Shown here: positions 35,055-43,475 of the stretch, piece by piece
How the letters are laid out: each line of letters begins with the position of its first letter
Position numbering within the stretch: the first letter of the stretch is position 1
Source: Microbispora hainanensis
GTDB lineage: Bacteria; Actinomycetota; Actinomycetes; Streptosporangiales; Streptosporangiaceae
NCBI RefSeq assembly: GCF_036186745.1
Contig: NZ_CP108086.1
Span: 2,728,001 to 2,792,000, forward strand
Direction: 5' to 3'
Length of the DNA: 64,000 bases
Notes under the pieces: generated by a model
What the model saw: only the letters and a program-made list of their open reading frames with translations
The model's database searches: none
Told to the model about the DNA's origin: nothing
Program-made: the position numbers and the translations under genes

Positions 35055-35246
35055 GTGCGGGCGAGGATCGGGGTCGACGCGGGCGACGCGGAACACCTGT
35101 GGGATTGGCTCGGGACCGCCGCTCGCACCGTCGCCCTGATCGACGCCTTGGTCGGCGCCGACGTTCAGGCGACGCCGCCATCGTCCGCGGCTGTCGCGCG
35201 AGGAAAACCAGGCGGCGGCATACGCAGTAGCCGCTCATTGCTTTGA
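35055..35246 (+). CDS. Small protein, possibly EACC1-like
   Basis: The GTG at 35055 has a perfect AGGAGG at 35043-35048. The 63-residue product (VRARIGVDAGDAEHLWDWLG at its start) resembles the N-terminal half of effector-associated constant component 1, a small actinobacterial protein that accompanies conflict effectors. It is shorter than that family (usually over 100 residues) and the last 20 residues look random, so this may be a truncated gene. Confidence 0.35.
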   Translation: MRARIGVDAGDAEHLWDWLGTAARTVALIDALVGADVQATPPSSAAVARGKPGGGIRSSRSLL

Positions 35247-35341
35247 ACCACCAGAGATGGCAGACGGGCACCGATTCGACGATCAAGGTGCCCAGGTGAA
35301 CTCATTTGAACCCGTCAGTGCCCCCTGGCGGCGTTCAGACC

Positions 35342-35362
35342 GACGGTCAAATGACGGTCAAA
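35342..35362. repeat. Direct repeat next to the tRNA-Pro gene
   Basis: GACGGTCAAA occurs twice with an 11-bp period (35342-35351 and 35353-35362). It sits between the accessory DNA and the tRNA terminator. Short direct repeats next to tRNA 3' ends can be integrase arm sites, but no integrase gene is present in the window to support that. Confidence 0.4.
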
Positions 35363-35365
35363 CGA

Positions 35366-35405
35366 TCAAGGGCCCGATCACTGTCTCCAGCGATCAGGCC
35401 CTTGA
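35366..35405 (-). terminator. Hairpin downstream of tRNA-Pro
   Basis: TCAAGGGCC (35366-35374) and GGCCCTTGA (35397-35405) are perfect 9-bp complements with a 22-base loop that itself contains a CGATCA/TGATCG pair. On the minus strand it lies 13 bases after the tRNA 3' end and fits an intrinsic terminator, though the following U-run is weak. Confidence 0.55.
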
Positions 35406-35417
35406 CCTGCAACTACC

Positions 35418-35494
35418 TGGTCGGGGTGGCGGGATTTGAACCCACGGCCTCTTCGTCCCGAACGAAGCGCGCTGCCAAGCTGCGCTACACCCCG
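35418..35494 (-). tRNA. tRNA-Pro (anticodon CGG)
   Basis: On the minus strand the acceptor stem CGGGGTG pairs with CACCCCG, followed by A and an encoded CCA. The anticodon arm is CTTCGT-TCGGGA-type with loop TTCGGGA, anticodon CGG; the T arm contains GTTCAAATC. The 3' end faces the accessory half of the window, a common integration site for actinobacterial elements. Confidence 0.93.
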
Positions 35495-35529
35495 GTCGCT
35501 TGGACTTTTCGTCCTGCGCCTCGGCAAGT

Positions 35530-36462
35530 CTAGCGGACTTTGCGGCTGCTTGTGTCATCCGCCGCGACGGGGCGGCGGGGGACGAGCGTCAGCAGGGTCG
35601 CCTCTGGCGGGCAGGCGAATCGCGCGGGTGCGTACGGCGAGGTGCCGAGCCCGGCAGACACGTGCAGCCAGGAGCTCTCGTGCCTGCTCAGCCCCTTGAC
35701 CCGGGCGCGGTCGATGCCGCAGTTGGTCACCAGAGCGCCGTAGAAGGGGATGCAGAGCTGTCCGCCGTGGGTGTGCCCGGCCAGCAGCAACTGATATCCG
35801 TCCTGGGCGAAGCGGGACATGTTGCGCGGCTCGGGCGAATGCATGACACCGAGCCGCAGATCGGCGTCCATCGGGGCCTGGCCCGCGATCTCGTCGTACC
35901 GGTCCCTGTCGATGTGGGAGTCGTGGATGCCACCCACGTGGACGTCGAGATCGGCCACCTTGAGGCGGGCCGTGGTGTTGTTCATGTCCAGCCAGCCGGC
36001 CTCCCGCATCGCGGCGCCCAGCTCGGCCCACGGCAGGGTCGGCACGTGCTGCCGGGAGTCCCCCTTGGACGTACGCCACAGGTAGCGGGCGGGGTTCTTC
36101 GGCCGAGGGGCGTAGAGGTCGTTGGAGCCGTAGACGAACAGACCCGGCCGGTCGAGCAGGGGCTCCACGGCGTACATGTACGACTCGACGGCGTCGGGGT
36201 GCGCCAGCGTGTCGCCGGTGTTGACGACGAGGTCGGGGTTGAGCGCGGCCAGCGACCGTACCCATGAGATCAGCCGGTGGCGCCGGGGCGTGAGGTGCAG
36301 GTCGGAGATCTGCAGGATCCGGACCGGCCGCTGACCCGGGGCCAGGACGGGGACATCGAACCGGCGCAGCCGGAACCAGTTTCGTTCGATCACCGAGGCG
36401 TAGCCGACACCGGCAATGCCGAGGCCGAGCACGGACAGGGGAATCGCGGCTGCTTTCCTCAC
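35530..36462 (-). CDS. Calcineurin-like metallophosphoesterase, membrane-anchored
   Basis: The GTG at 36462 gives 310 residues beginning with a membrane segment ([20 protein letters not shown]). Metal-binding motifs follow: [30 protein letters not shown] (in place of GNHD) and [17 protein letters not shown]. It matches the Rv3683-like family that precedes the penicillin-binding protein in actinobacteria. The substrate is unknown. It diverges from the yqeY-like gene. Confidence 0.88.
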   Translation of the reverse strand: MRKAAAIPLSVLGLGIAGVGYASVIERNWFRLRRFDVPVLAPGQRPVRILQISDLHLTPRRHRLISWVRSLAALNPDLVVNTGDTLAHPDAVESYMYAVEPLLDRPGLFVYGSNDLYAPRPKNPARYLWRTSKGDSRQHVPTLPWAELGAAMREAGWLDMNNTTARLKVADLDVHVGGIHDSHIDRDRYDEIAGQAPMDADLRLGVMHSPEPRNMSRFAQDGYQLLLAGHTHGGQLCIPFYGALVTNCGIDRARVKGLSRHESSWLHVSAGLGTSPYAPARFACPPEATLLTLVPRRPVAADDTSSRKVR

Positions 36463-36542
36463 ACAGCCATGATGCCCGACGTATGGCCCGCCTCCCGCAT
36501 AACCTGGCGAAGACGGGAGCCCGAGCACGGCAAGATGGACGC

Positions 36543-36998
36543 ATGAGTGCGTTGAAGGACAAGCTGAAGGCCGACCTCGCGGCCTCGATGAAGGCCCGTG
36601 ACGAGGTTCGGGTCCGGACCATCCGGATGGCTCTGGCCGCCGTCAACGTCGAGGAGGTCGCCGGCAAGGAGGCTCGCGAGCTCTCCGACGACGAGGTGAT
36701 CAAGGTGCTGACCCGCGAGGCCAAGAAGCGCCGGGAGGCCTCCGAGGCGTTCGCGGGCGCCGGGCGGGCGGAGCAGGCCCAGGCGGAGCTGGACGAGCAG
36801 GCGGTGCTGGAGGAGTACCTTCCCGCCCAGCTCAGCGACGACGAGCTGAACGCGCTCGTCGACGCGGCGATCGCCGAGAGCGGCGCGGAGGGCCCCAAGG
36901 CCATGGGCCAGGTCATGAAGATCCTGAACCCGAAGGTCGCGGGCCGCGCCGAGGGCGGCCGGGTCGCCCAGGCCGTACGCGCCCGTCTGTCCGCCTGA
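36543..36998 (+). CDS. GatB/YqeY domain protein
   Basis: The 151-residue product has the YqeY pattern: MSALKDKLKADLAASMKARD, then RTIRMALAAVNVEEV, and a C-terminal QVMKILNPKVAGRAEGGRVA. It resembles the tail domain of the GatB amidotransferase subunit and may bind tRNA. Its length is typical. It converges with the penicillin-binding protein gene. Confidence 0.9.
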   Translation: MSALKDKLKADLAASMKARDEVRVRTIRMALAAVNVEEVAGKEARELSDDEVIKVLTREAKKRREASEAFAGAGRAEQAQAELDEQAVLEEYLPAQLSDDELNALVDAAIAESGAEGPKAMGQVMKILNPKVAGRAEGGRVAQAVRARLSA

Positions 36999-37325
36999 GG
37001 GCCGGGGACTCCGGCCGGAAGCCCGAGGCAGGAGATCCCCGTCCGAAAGGGTTAGAACTCCGCTGGACCGCCGCGAATCGGCCGACGCCGGAAGGGGCCC
37101 GGCAGGGGACTCGGCGATAAGGCCAGGGCGGGGAAACTCCGCCTTACGGCCCGCGAAGCTCACGGCCCGGAAGCCTCACGGCCCGCAAAGCTCACGGGCC
37201 GGAAAAACTCACGGGCCGAGAACCTCACGGCCGCAAACCGTACGGCCGGATATCTCATGGCCGGAAACGGCGATGGGCCGCTCCTCGGCGAGAGGAGCGG
37301 CCCATCAGGGGACATCAGGGGAAGA
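36999..37325. repeat. Intergenic region with short imperfect repeats and a hairpin
   Basis: Between 37145 and 37265 the unit CTCACGGCCCG-AA and close variants recur about seven times at 15-20 base spacing. No gene is visible. A strong hairpin (separate entry) lies at its right end. Confidence 0.6.
37272..37306. terminator. Bidirectional hairpin between convergent genes
   Basis: GATGGGCCGCTCCTC (37272-37286) and its perfect complement (37292-37306) form a 15-bp stem with a 5-base loop. It lies between the ends of the yqeY-like and penicillin-binding protein genes and can serve both. Confidence 0.75.
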
Positions 37326-39644
37326 TCACCCGAACGGGTCGAAGGGCGCGTCGCCGCCACCCGGACCGCGGCCACCGCCGGGCCCGCCACCGTGCCCGCC
37401 GCCACGGCCGCCGGGGCCACCGCCGCCAGGACCGCCGCCGGGACCGCCTCCGCGACCGTCACCGGGTCCGTCGCCGTCGCCCCGCTCGGACTTCGGCTTC
37501 GGCGGGGGAGCGCACTGGTGGGCGCAGCCGCCGAACCTCTCCATGTCCGGCTTGACGAACGACGAGGGTTCGACGCCCTTGAGCGCCGCGAGGAAGGTGT
37601 CCTTCCAGATCGGGCCCGGGATGCTGGCGCCGAAGACCGAGCCGTACGACCGGCCGCCGATGACGCGGTTGCTCAGCGGGTAGCGGACCGGGCCGCGCGG
37701 GTCGCCGAGGCTGACCGCGCCCGCGAGGTCGGGGGTGAACCCGGCGAACCAGACGGTGCGGGAGACGTCGCCCGTACCGGTCTTGCCGGCCGCGTCCCTG
37801 CCGATGCCGCCGACGCCGGACATGGTGCCCTTGGTGAACACGCCCGACAGGATGTTCGTGGCCGCGTCGGCGACCGCGGCCTCGACGACCTGCTTGCACT
37901 TGGGCTTGAACGAGGTCACCTTGTTGAAGCGGTCGGTGATCTCGGTGATGGCCATCGGTGCGCAGTACTTGCCACGGGCGCCCAGCGTCGCGTACGCCGT
38001 GGCGACGGTGACCGGGTCCATCTCGTTGAAGCCGAGCGTGAACGGCTCGAACTCCTGGAGCTTGCCGCCGTCGGCGCGCTTGATGCCGAAGTCCTTGGCG
38101 GTCTTCACGACGTCGCAGAGGCCGACCTTCTGCTCAAGGGTGAGGAAGAAGGTGTTGACCGAGCCCCACGTGCCGGTCTGCAGGGTCAGGAACCCGCCGT
38201 GGCCCTCCGCGTTGTGCAGCGGGGTCTTGATGTCGCCGACGTTGTTGCCCTTGCAGTCCTTGAACGCGGAGTAGCTGGGCGCCGTATAGGTGCTGCCGAC
38301 GTTGAAGCCGTCTTTGAACTTGTAGCCTTCCTTCAGCGCCGTCACCAGCGTGAACATCTTGAAGGTCGATCCGGCCTGGAAGCCCGTGCCGCCGCCGTGC
38401 GCGGCGTCCGCGACGACGTTGATCGACATCTCGTTCTTCTTCTTGCTGGTGCCGAACTTCCGGCTGGAGGCCATCGCCTTGATGGCTCCGGTGCCGGGCT
38501 CGACGAGCGCCTCGGAGGCGACCGGCTTGTCGCTCGGGAAGACGTACTTCTTGATGGCCTTCTCCGCGGCCTTCTGCATCTTCGGGTCGAGCGTGGTCCT
38601 GATCGTCAGGCCGCCGCGTGCCAGGAAGTCCTGCCGGGCCTTCTGCGTCTTGCCGAACTGCGGGTCGTTGAGGATCTCATTGCGCACGTACAGGCAGAAG
38701 TACGGGTAGTCGCTCTCCTCGCAGCCGCCGGGGATCTCCTTGTCCTTCCACCCCAGCTTCTTCTTCTTGGCCGCGTCGCGCTCGGCCTCGGTGATGATGT
38801 TCAGCTCTTTCATGCGGTCGAGCACGACGTTGCGCCGGGCCAGCAGCCGGTCGCGGAACTCCTTGCCCCGGTTGGGGTCGGTGGCGTTCGGGTCCTGTAC
38901 GGCTCCCGCCAGCGTGGCGGCCTCGGCAAGGTTCAGTTCGGAGGCGTGCTTGCCGAAGAAGCGCTTGGACGCCGCCTCGATGCCGTACGCGCTGGCGCCG
39001 AAGTAGGCGATGTTGAGATAGCGGTTGAGGATCTCGTCCTTGCTGTACTTCTGCTCGATCCCCATGGCGTAGCGGATCTCGTTGAGCTTGCGGCCGACGG
39101 TCGGCGCGACGGCGGCGGCCTTCTGCTCGTCGGTCTCCGCCTTGTTGTACAGCACCTGCTTCACGTACTGCTGAGTGATGGACGAGCCGCCCTGTGTGAC
39201 CCCGCCCGTGGTGATGTTCCTGACGAGGGCGCGGGTGGTGCCCTCGACGTCGAGCGGGCCGTGTTCGTAGAAGCGGAAGTCCTCGATCGCCACGATCGCT
39301 TTCCGCATGATCGGTGCGATACGGTCCATCGAGACCGATTCCCGGTTCTCGAAGTAGAACTGGGCGATCTGCTTGCCGTGCGCGTCGAGCAGGACCGTCT
39401 TCTCGGGAAGTGGCGGTTCGTCGAGCTTCGCCGGCTTGAGGCTCAGGGTCTCGATGCTCGATTTGACCGTGACGCCGGCCCCGCCCACGGCGGGTAGCGC
39501 AATCGCCGCCGCCAGCACTCCCGCGACGCCCGCGGCGCCGACGAGGCGCAGGGCAGCACCTGTCCGGGATGCCAGAGATTTGCCGTGAGCTTGCACGGAT
39601 CCAAGGGTACGTCCGTTTGGTGACTCTCCCGGCATCGACCTCAC
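37326..39644 (-). CDS. Class A penicillin-binding protein (PonA2-like)
   Basis: This is a bifunctional peptidoglycan synthase of up to 772 residues; the start is uncertain (GTG 39644, ATG 39635 or GTG 39596). It has one membrane helix at about residues 33-55. The transglycosylase domain has EDFRFYEHGPLD and TQQYVKQVLYNK. The transpeptidase domain has STFKMFT (S..K), SVNTF (SxN) and AGKTGTGD (KTG). The C-terminal tail is Gly/Pro-rich (residues about 715-772) and low complexity. A PASTA domain is not seen. Confidence 0.93.
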   Translation of the reverse strand: MRSMPGESPNGRTLGSVQAHGKSLASRTGAALRLVGAAGVAGVLAAAIALPAVGGAGVTVKSSIETLSLKPAKLDEPPLPEKTVLLDAHGKQIAQFYFENRESVSMDRIAPIMRKAIVAIEDFRFYEHGPLDVEGTTRALVRNITTGGVTQGGSSITQQYVKQVLYNKAETDEQKAAAVAPTVGRKLNEIRYAMGIEQKYSKDEILNRYLNIAYFGASAYGIEAASKRFFGKHASELNLAEAATLAGAVQDPNATDPNRGKEFRDRLLARRNVVLDRMKELNIITEAERDAAKKKKLGWKDKEIPGGCEESDYPYFCLYVRNEILNDPQFGKTQKARQDFLARGGLTIRTTLDPKMQKAAEKAIKKYVFPSDKPVASEALVEPGTGAIKAMASSRKFGTSKKKNEMSINVVADAAHGGGTGFQAGSTFKMFTLVTALKEGYKFKDGFNVGSTYTAPSYSAFKDCKGNNVGDIKTPLHNAEGHGGFLTLQTGTWGSVNTFFLTLEQKVGLCDVVKTAKDFGIKRADGGKLQEFEPFTLGFNEMDPVTVATAYATLGARGKYCAPMAITEITDRFNKVTSFKPKCKQVVEAAVADAATNILSGVFTKGTMSGVGGIGRDAAGKTGTGDVSRTVWFAGFTPDLAGAVSLGDPRGPVRYPLSNRVIGGRSYGSVFGASIPGPIWKDTFLAALKGVEPSSFVKPDMERFGGCAHQCAPPPKPKSERGDGDGPGDGRGGGPGGGPGGGGPGGRGGGHGGGPGGGRGPGGGDAPFDPFG

Positions 39645-39854
39645 AGGTCCGCATTACCCTTCGGCGGGGGGGACTAGTCATTCCCGGCCACATGGCCTGA
39701 CATGACCATGCACGAATTTGGTCCCCCCGGGGTATGTCGGTTCGATCGTTTCGTTGCGTACTTTCTCCTCTGCGGCTACTGCAACCAGGAGGCCCGACGC
39801 CCGCGCCCGTCGGCCGAAACGACGACTGACCACCTAAGGGGAGTGGGGTCGAAC

Positions 39855-40151
39855 ATGTGGATCACGGATTGGACCTCCCGTGCCGCCTGCCGAGGTGCGG
39901 ATCCTGACGCACTCTTCGTGCAAGGCGCCGCCCAGAACCGGGCAAAGCTCATCTGCCGTGGATGCCCCGTCCGTACCGAGTGCCTCGCCGATGCGCTGGA
40001 CAACCGCATCGAGTTCGGGGTGTGGGGCGGGATGACGGAGCGGGAACGGCGTGCGCTGCTCAGGCGCAGGCCGGACGTGGAGTCCTGGCGGGACCTGCTG
40101 GAGTCCGCCAAGGAAGAGTACGAGCGCACCAACGAGCTGATCGCCGGCTGA
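39855..40151 (+). CDS. WhiB-family transcriptional regulator
   Basis: The ATG at 39855 follows a GGGGAG region; in-frame codons upstream to 39702 are not needed. The 98-residue protein has the four iron-sulfur cysteines (AACRGAD, then LICRGCPVRTECL) and the GVWGGMTERERR turn. By position between the penicillin-binding protein and ArsA genes it corresponds to the WhiB4-type of mycobacteria (synteny inference), a redox-responsive regulator. Confidence 0.93.
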   Translation: MWITDWTSRAACRGADPDALFVQGAAQNRAKLICRGCPVRTECLADALDNRIEFGVWGGMTERERRALLRRRPDVESWRDLLESAKEEYERTNELIAG

Positions 40152-40160
40152 GCCCGGCGC

Positions 40161-40186
40161 GGCGTCCCGCGGCGAAGCGGGACGCC
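40161..40186. terminator. Hairpin after whiB
   Basis: GGCGTCCCGC and GCGGGACGCC form a 10-bp perfect stem with a 6-base loop just after the whiB stop, before the converging ArsA-type gene. Confidence 0.65.
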
Positions 40187-40235
40187 GGATGTCGCGTCCT
40201 CGAAGAACGTCGCGTCTTCAGAAGACGTCGCGGCT

Positions 40236-41375
40236 TCAGGACGCGAGGAGTTGCCCGATCTGGCGAAGTCCCGCCAGATCGTGCACGTCCTCGGGCATGG
40301 CGGGCACCTGTGCGATGGGCACCGTCGGGTGCGCCGAGGTGAAGTGCTCCTGCTGACGCTGCTCCCGTGAGGCGAGCTGCATCCTTCCGGCGTGCAACCG
40401 CAGCACGGCCGCGGTGAGATCGTGCTCGCCCCTGGCGGCCAGGTCCTCCGCGGCGGCGGAGCTGCGCGCCGCCGACAGTGACGGCGCCAGCGGCCGGTGT
40501 ACGCGGTTGACGACCAGCCCGGCCAGCGGCATGCGCTCGTCGGCCAGCCGCTCCACGAAGTAGGACGCCTCACGCATCGCGTCGCGCTCGGGCGCGGCGA
40601 CGACGAGGAACGCCGTGCCCGGCGCCTGGAGCAGCCGGTAGGTCTGCTCGGCGCGCTGGCGGAAACCGCCGAACACCGCGTCGAGCGCGGTGACGAACAT
40701 CTGGATGTCGCGCAGCACCTGGGCGCCGATCACCTTGGTCAGGATGCCCGCGACCATGCCGAAACCGGCGTTGAGCAGCTTGAACGCGCTGCGCCCGCCC
40801 GCCTTCGCCGGTGCCGTGAGAATGCGGATCAGCCTGCCGTCCAGGAACCGGCCGAGGCGTTCGGGGGCGTCGAGGAAGTCGAGCGCCGACCGCGACGGCG
40901 GGGTGTCCACCACGATCAGGTCCCACTCGTTCGAACGGCGCAGCTGGCCCAGCTTCTCCATGGCCATGTATTCCTGCGTGCCGGAGAAGCTGGACGACAA
41001 CGACTGATAGAAGGGGTTCGTCAGGATCTGCTGGGCGCGCTCCGGGTCGGCGTGGGCCTCGATGATCTCGTCGAAGGTCCGCTTCATGTCGAGCATCATG
41101 GCGTGCAGCTCGCCGCCGGCCTCTCCGGCGCCGTCCACGCCGTCGACGCGCCTGGGGGTGTTGTCGAGCTCGGTCAGGCCCATGGCCTGGGCCAGCCGCC
41201 TGGCGGGGTCCACGGTCAGGACGACCACCGAACGGCCACGTTCGGCGGCGCGCAGCCCGAGGGCCGCGGCCGTCGTGGTCTTGCCGACGCCGCCCGAGCC
41301 GCAGCACACGATGATTCGGGTGTCCGGATCATCCAAAATCGCGTCGATGTCCAGCGCGGGCGCCGTCCTGGTCAC
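40236..41375 (-). CDS. ArsA/Get3-family ATPase (second of pair)
   Basis: The 379-residue protein has the deviant Walker A CGSGGVGKTTTAAALG, LTVDPARRLAQAMG as the switch segment, and VVDTPPSRSALDFLD. These mark anion-transporting ATPase-like/Get3 proteins, which in actinobacteria occur as adjacent pairs (Rv3679/Rv3680-like). A tail-anchored-protein or anion role is not established. It follows the other ArsA gene by about 35 bases. Confidence 0.88.
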   Translation of the reverse strand: MTRTAPALDIDAILDDPDTRIIVCCGSGGVGKTTTAAALGLRAAERGRSVVVLTVDPARRLAQAMGLTELDNTPRRVDGVDGAGEAGGELHAMMLDMKRTFDEIIEAHADPERAQQILTNPFYQSLSSSFSGTQEYMAMEKLGQLRRSNEWDLIVVDTPPSRSALDFLDAPERLGRFLDGRLIRILTAPAKAGGRSAFKLLNAGFGMVAGILTKVIGAQVLRDIQMFVTALDAVFGGFRQRAEQTYRLLQAPGTAFLVVAAPERDAMREASYFVERLADERMPLAGLVVNRVHRPLAPSLSAARSSAAAEDLAARGEHDLTAAVLRLHAGRMQLASREQRQQEHFTSAHPTVPIAQVPAMPEDVHDLAGLRQIGQLLAS

Positions 41376-41410
41376 AGCTCAGCCTTTCGCTCTTGCGTTC
41401 GGTCGGAAGG

Positions 41411-42451
41411 TCACGCGGCACCCTGGGCGCGCAGGGCGTCGGCCAGCTCGTAGAGCCCGGCCAGGTCGGCGCCGTCGGGCAGCAGCGGCAGGTCATACCG
41501 CGGCACGCCGGCCTCCTCCAGCGCGACGCGCTCGCGCTTTTCCAGCTCGGTCCGCAGGGCGTGCTCGGTCACCTCGCGGGCGAGCGCCTCGGCGACCGCG
41601 GAGGCGTCGGCCGTGGCGTCCGTCAGCCCGGCCGCCTTGAGGCCGAGCGCGAGTTCGGCGGAGTCGAACCGTCCCTGGGCGGCCGCCTCCAGCACGCCCT
41701 CGGGCAGCCCGGCGGGGCGCACCATGTTGACGAACACGCCGCCCACCGGCAGGCCGGTCGCGCGCAGCTCCTCGATGCCGTCGAGCGTCTCCTGGACGGG
41801 CATCTCCTCCAGCAGCGTCACGAAGTGGACCGCCGTCTCGGGGGAGGCGAGGACGCCCCGCACCAGGTCGGCGTGGTTCTTGATGGGCCCGACCCGGGCC
41901 AGCCCGGCGACCTCCTGGGTCACGTTCAGGAACCGGGCGATCCGGCCGGTCGGGGGCGCGTCCATGACGATCGCGTCGTACACCCTGCGGCCCTGCTTGT
42001 CGCGGCGCCGTACGGCCTCGCTGGTCTTGCCGGTGACCAGGACGTCCCGCAGGCCGGGGGCGATGGTCGTGGCGAAGTCGACCACGCCCATGCGGGTCAG
42101 CGCCTTGCCCACGCGCTTGATGCCGTAGAACATCTCGAGATATTCGAGCATGGCCTCTTCGGGGTCGACGGCCAGCGCGTACACGTCCCCGCCGCCGGGG
42201 GCCACGGCGATCTTGCGTTCCTCGTACGGCAGCGGCGGCAGGTCGAACGCCTGGGCGATGCCCTGCCGTCCCTCGACCTCGACGAGCAGCACCTTGCGCC
42301 CGCCCGCCGCGAGGGCGAGCGCGAGCGCGGCGGCGATCGTCGTCTTCCCCGTGCCGCCCTTGCCGCTCACTATGTGCAGGCGCACGCCGTCCCAGTCGGT
42401 GTCACGGGCCTCCCCGTTGCTCCCGCCGCGACTGCCGGTCGGCTGACTCAC
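41411..42451 (-). CDS. ArsA/Get3-family ATPase (first of pair)
   Basis: The GTG at 42451 has GGAGG upstream. The 346-residue product has Walker A VSGKGGTGKTTIAAALA, LLVEVEGRQGIAQAF, and VMDAPPTGRIARFL. Its pairing with the downstream homolog suggests a heteromeric ATPase. About 320 bases separate its start from the next gene (42770); this gap holds no gene I can support and should contain its promoter. Confidence 0.88.
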   Translation of the reverse strand: MSQPTGSRGGSNGEARDTDWDGVRLHIVSGKGGTGKTTIAAALALALAAGGRKVLLVEVEGRQGIAQAFDLPPLPYEERKIAVAPGGGDVYALAVDPEEAMLEYLEMFYGIKRVGKALTRMGVVDFATTIAPGLRDVLVTGKTSEAVRRRDKQGRRVYDAIVMDAPPTGRIARFLNVTQEVAGLARVGPIKNHADLVRGVLASPETAVHFVTLLEEMPVQETLDGIEELRATGLPVGGVFVNMVRPAGLPEGVLEAAAQGRFDSAELALGLKAAGLTDATADASAVAEALAREVTEHALRTELEKRERVALEEAGVPRYDLPLLPDGADLAGLYELADALRAQGAA

Positions 42452-42769
42452 CGTGCCTCCTCCGGACGGCCGGCGAGATCGCGTCCGCGGATCGTCGCGC
42501 GGTGGTTCCCGTCGGCGTGCCTGCTCCACTCGCCCACGTGAGGAAGGCTACCCAAGCGTCACATGCCGATTCGCGCCGGTCGTCCACAGTCGGAACCCCG
42601 AGGTACGGCTTGCGCGTGGATCGGGTAAGAGTTCGCCAATGGGTGCATTCCCGGCACGGCCGGCGGAGAAGGCGCCGGCCGTGGAATCGGTGCTGTTGAC
42701 GCCGCTCGTGGTCCTGGGTTTCGCGTTCCTGAGCGTCCCCGGCGCGCCGCGCATCGATAGCCTTTGCCC

Positions 42770-42922
42770 ATGACCAAGTGGGAATACGTCACCGTGCCGT
42801 TGCTCACGCACGCCACGAAGCAAATTCTGGACAACTGGGGCGAAGACGGGTGGGAGCTCGTCTCGGTCATTCCGGGGCCCAACCCCGAGCAGCTCGTCGC
42901 CTACATGAAGCGGCCGAAGTGA
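42770..42922 (+). CDS. DUF4177-like mini-protein, 50 residues
   Basis: ATG 42770 opens a 50-codon frame, MTKWEYVTVPLL then DNWGEDGWELVSVIPG, which is the typical DUF4177 pattern (short W-E-Y start and GWELV core). Its TGA stop overlaps the ATG of the RidA gene (TGATG), so it is a genuine coupled gene even though it is very short. Function unknown. Confidence 0.85.
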   Translation: MTKWEYVTVPLLTHATKQILDNWGEDGWELVSVIPGPNPEQLVAYMKRPK

Positions 42923-43383
42923 TGGCCACCCCGGAGGAGAGGCTCGCCGAGCTCGGGCTCACGCTGCCCGAGGTCGTGCCCCCGCTGGCCGCGTACGTGC
43001 CCGCCGTACGGACGGGTGACCACGTCTACACCTCGGGCCAGCTTCCGCTCGTGAAGGGCGAGCTGGGCGTCACCGGCAAGGTCGGCGCGGAGGTCTCGGC
43101 CGAGGAGGCCAAGGAGCAGGCGCGCATCTGCGCGGTCAACGCCCTGGCGGCCATCAAGGCGCTGGTGGGCGACCTGTCGAAGGTCGTGCGGATCGTGAAG
43201 GTGGTCGGGTTCGTCGCGAGCGCTCCCGGCTTCACCGGGCAGCCGCAGGTCGTCAACGGCGCCAGCGAACTGCTCGGCGAGGTGTTCGGCGAGGCGGGCA
43301 AGCACGCGAGGAGCGCGGTCGGCGTGGCGGTCCTCCCGCTCGACGCCCCGGTCGAGGTGGAGGTCATCGCGGAGGTCCGCTGA
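42922..43383 (+). CDS. RidA/YjgF-family protein
   Basis: The 153-residue product matches the RidA fold: DHVYTSGQLPLV, QARICAVNALAAIKALVGDL, VVRIVKVVGFVAS, and the C-terminal ARSAVGVAVLPLDAPVEVEV containing the usual arginine. RidA enzymes deaminate reactive enamine/imine by-products of amino-acid metabolism; whether this member does is inferred. Confidence 0.9.
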   Translation: MATPEERLAELGLTLPEVVPPLAAYVPAVRTGDHVYTSGQLPLVKGELGVTGKVGAEVSAEEAKEQARICAVNALAAIKALVGDLSKVVRIVKVVGFVASAPGFTGQPQVVNGASELLGEVFGEAGKHARSAVGVAVLPLDAPVEVEVIAEVR

Positions 43384-43475
43384 CCGTACGGCCGGCCGGA
43401 ACCGGGGTTTGCGGTTCCGCGAACGCGTGGGAGAGCATGGGGTCCGGTCGACCGATTGTTGTTCTGGAGGGCCTC

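Noticed and set aside
37257-39497. A 746-codon plus-strand frame
   Set aside because: It is antisense to the penicillin-binding protein and reflects high GC at third positions.
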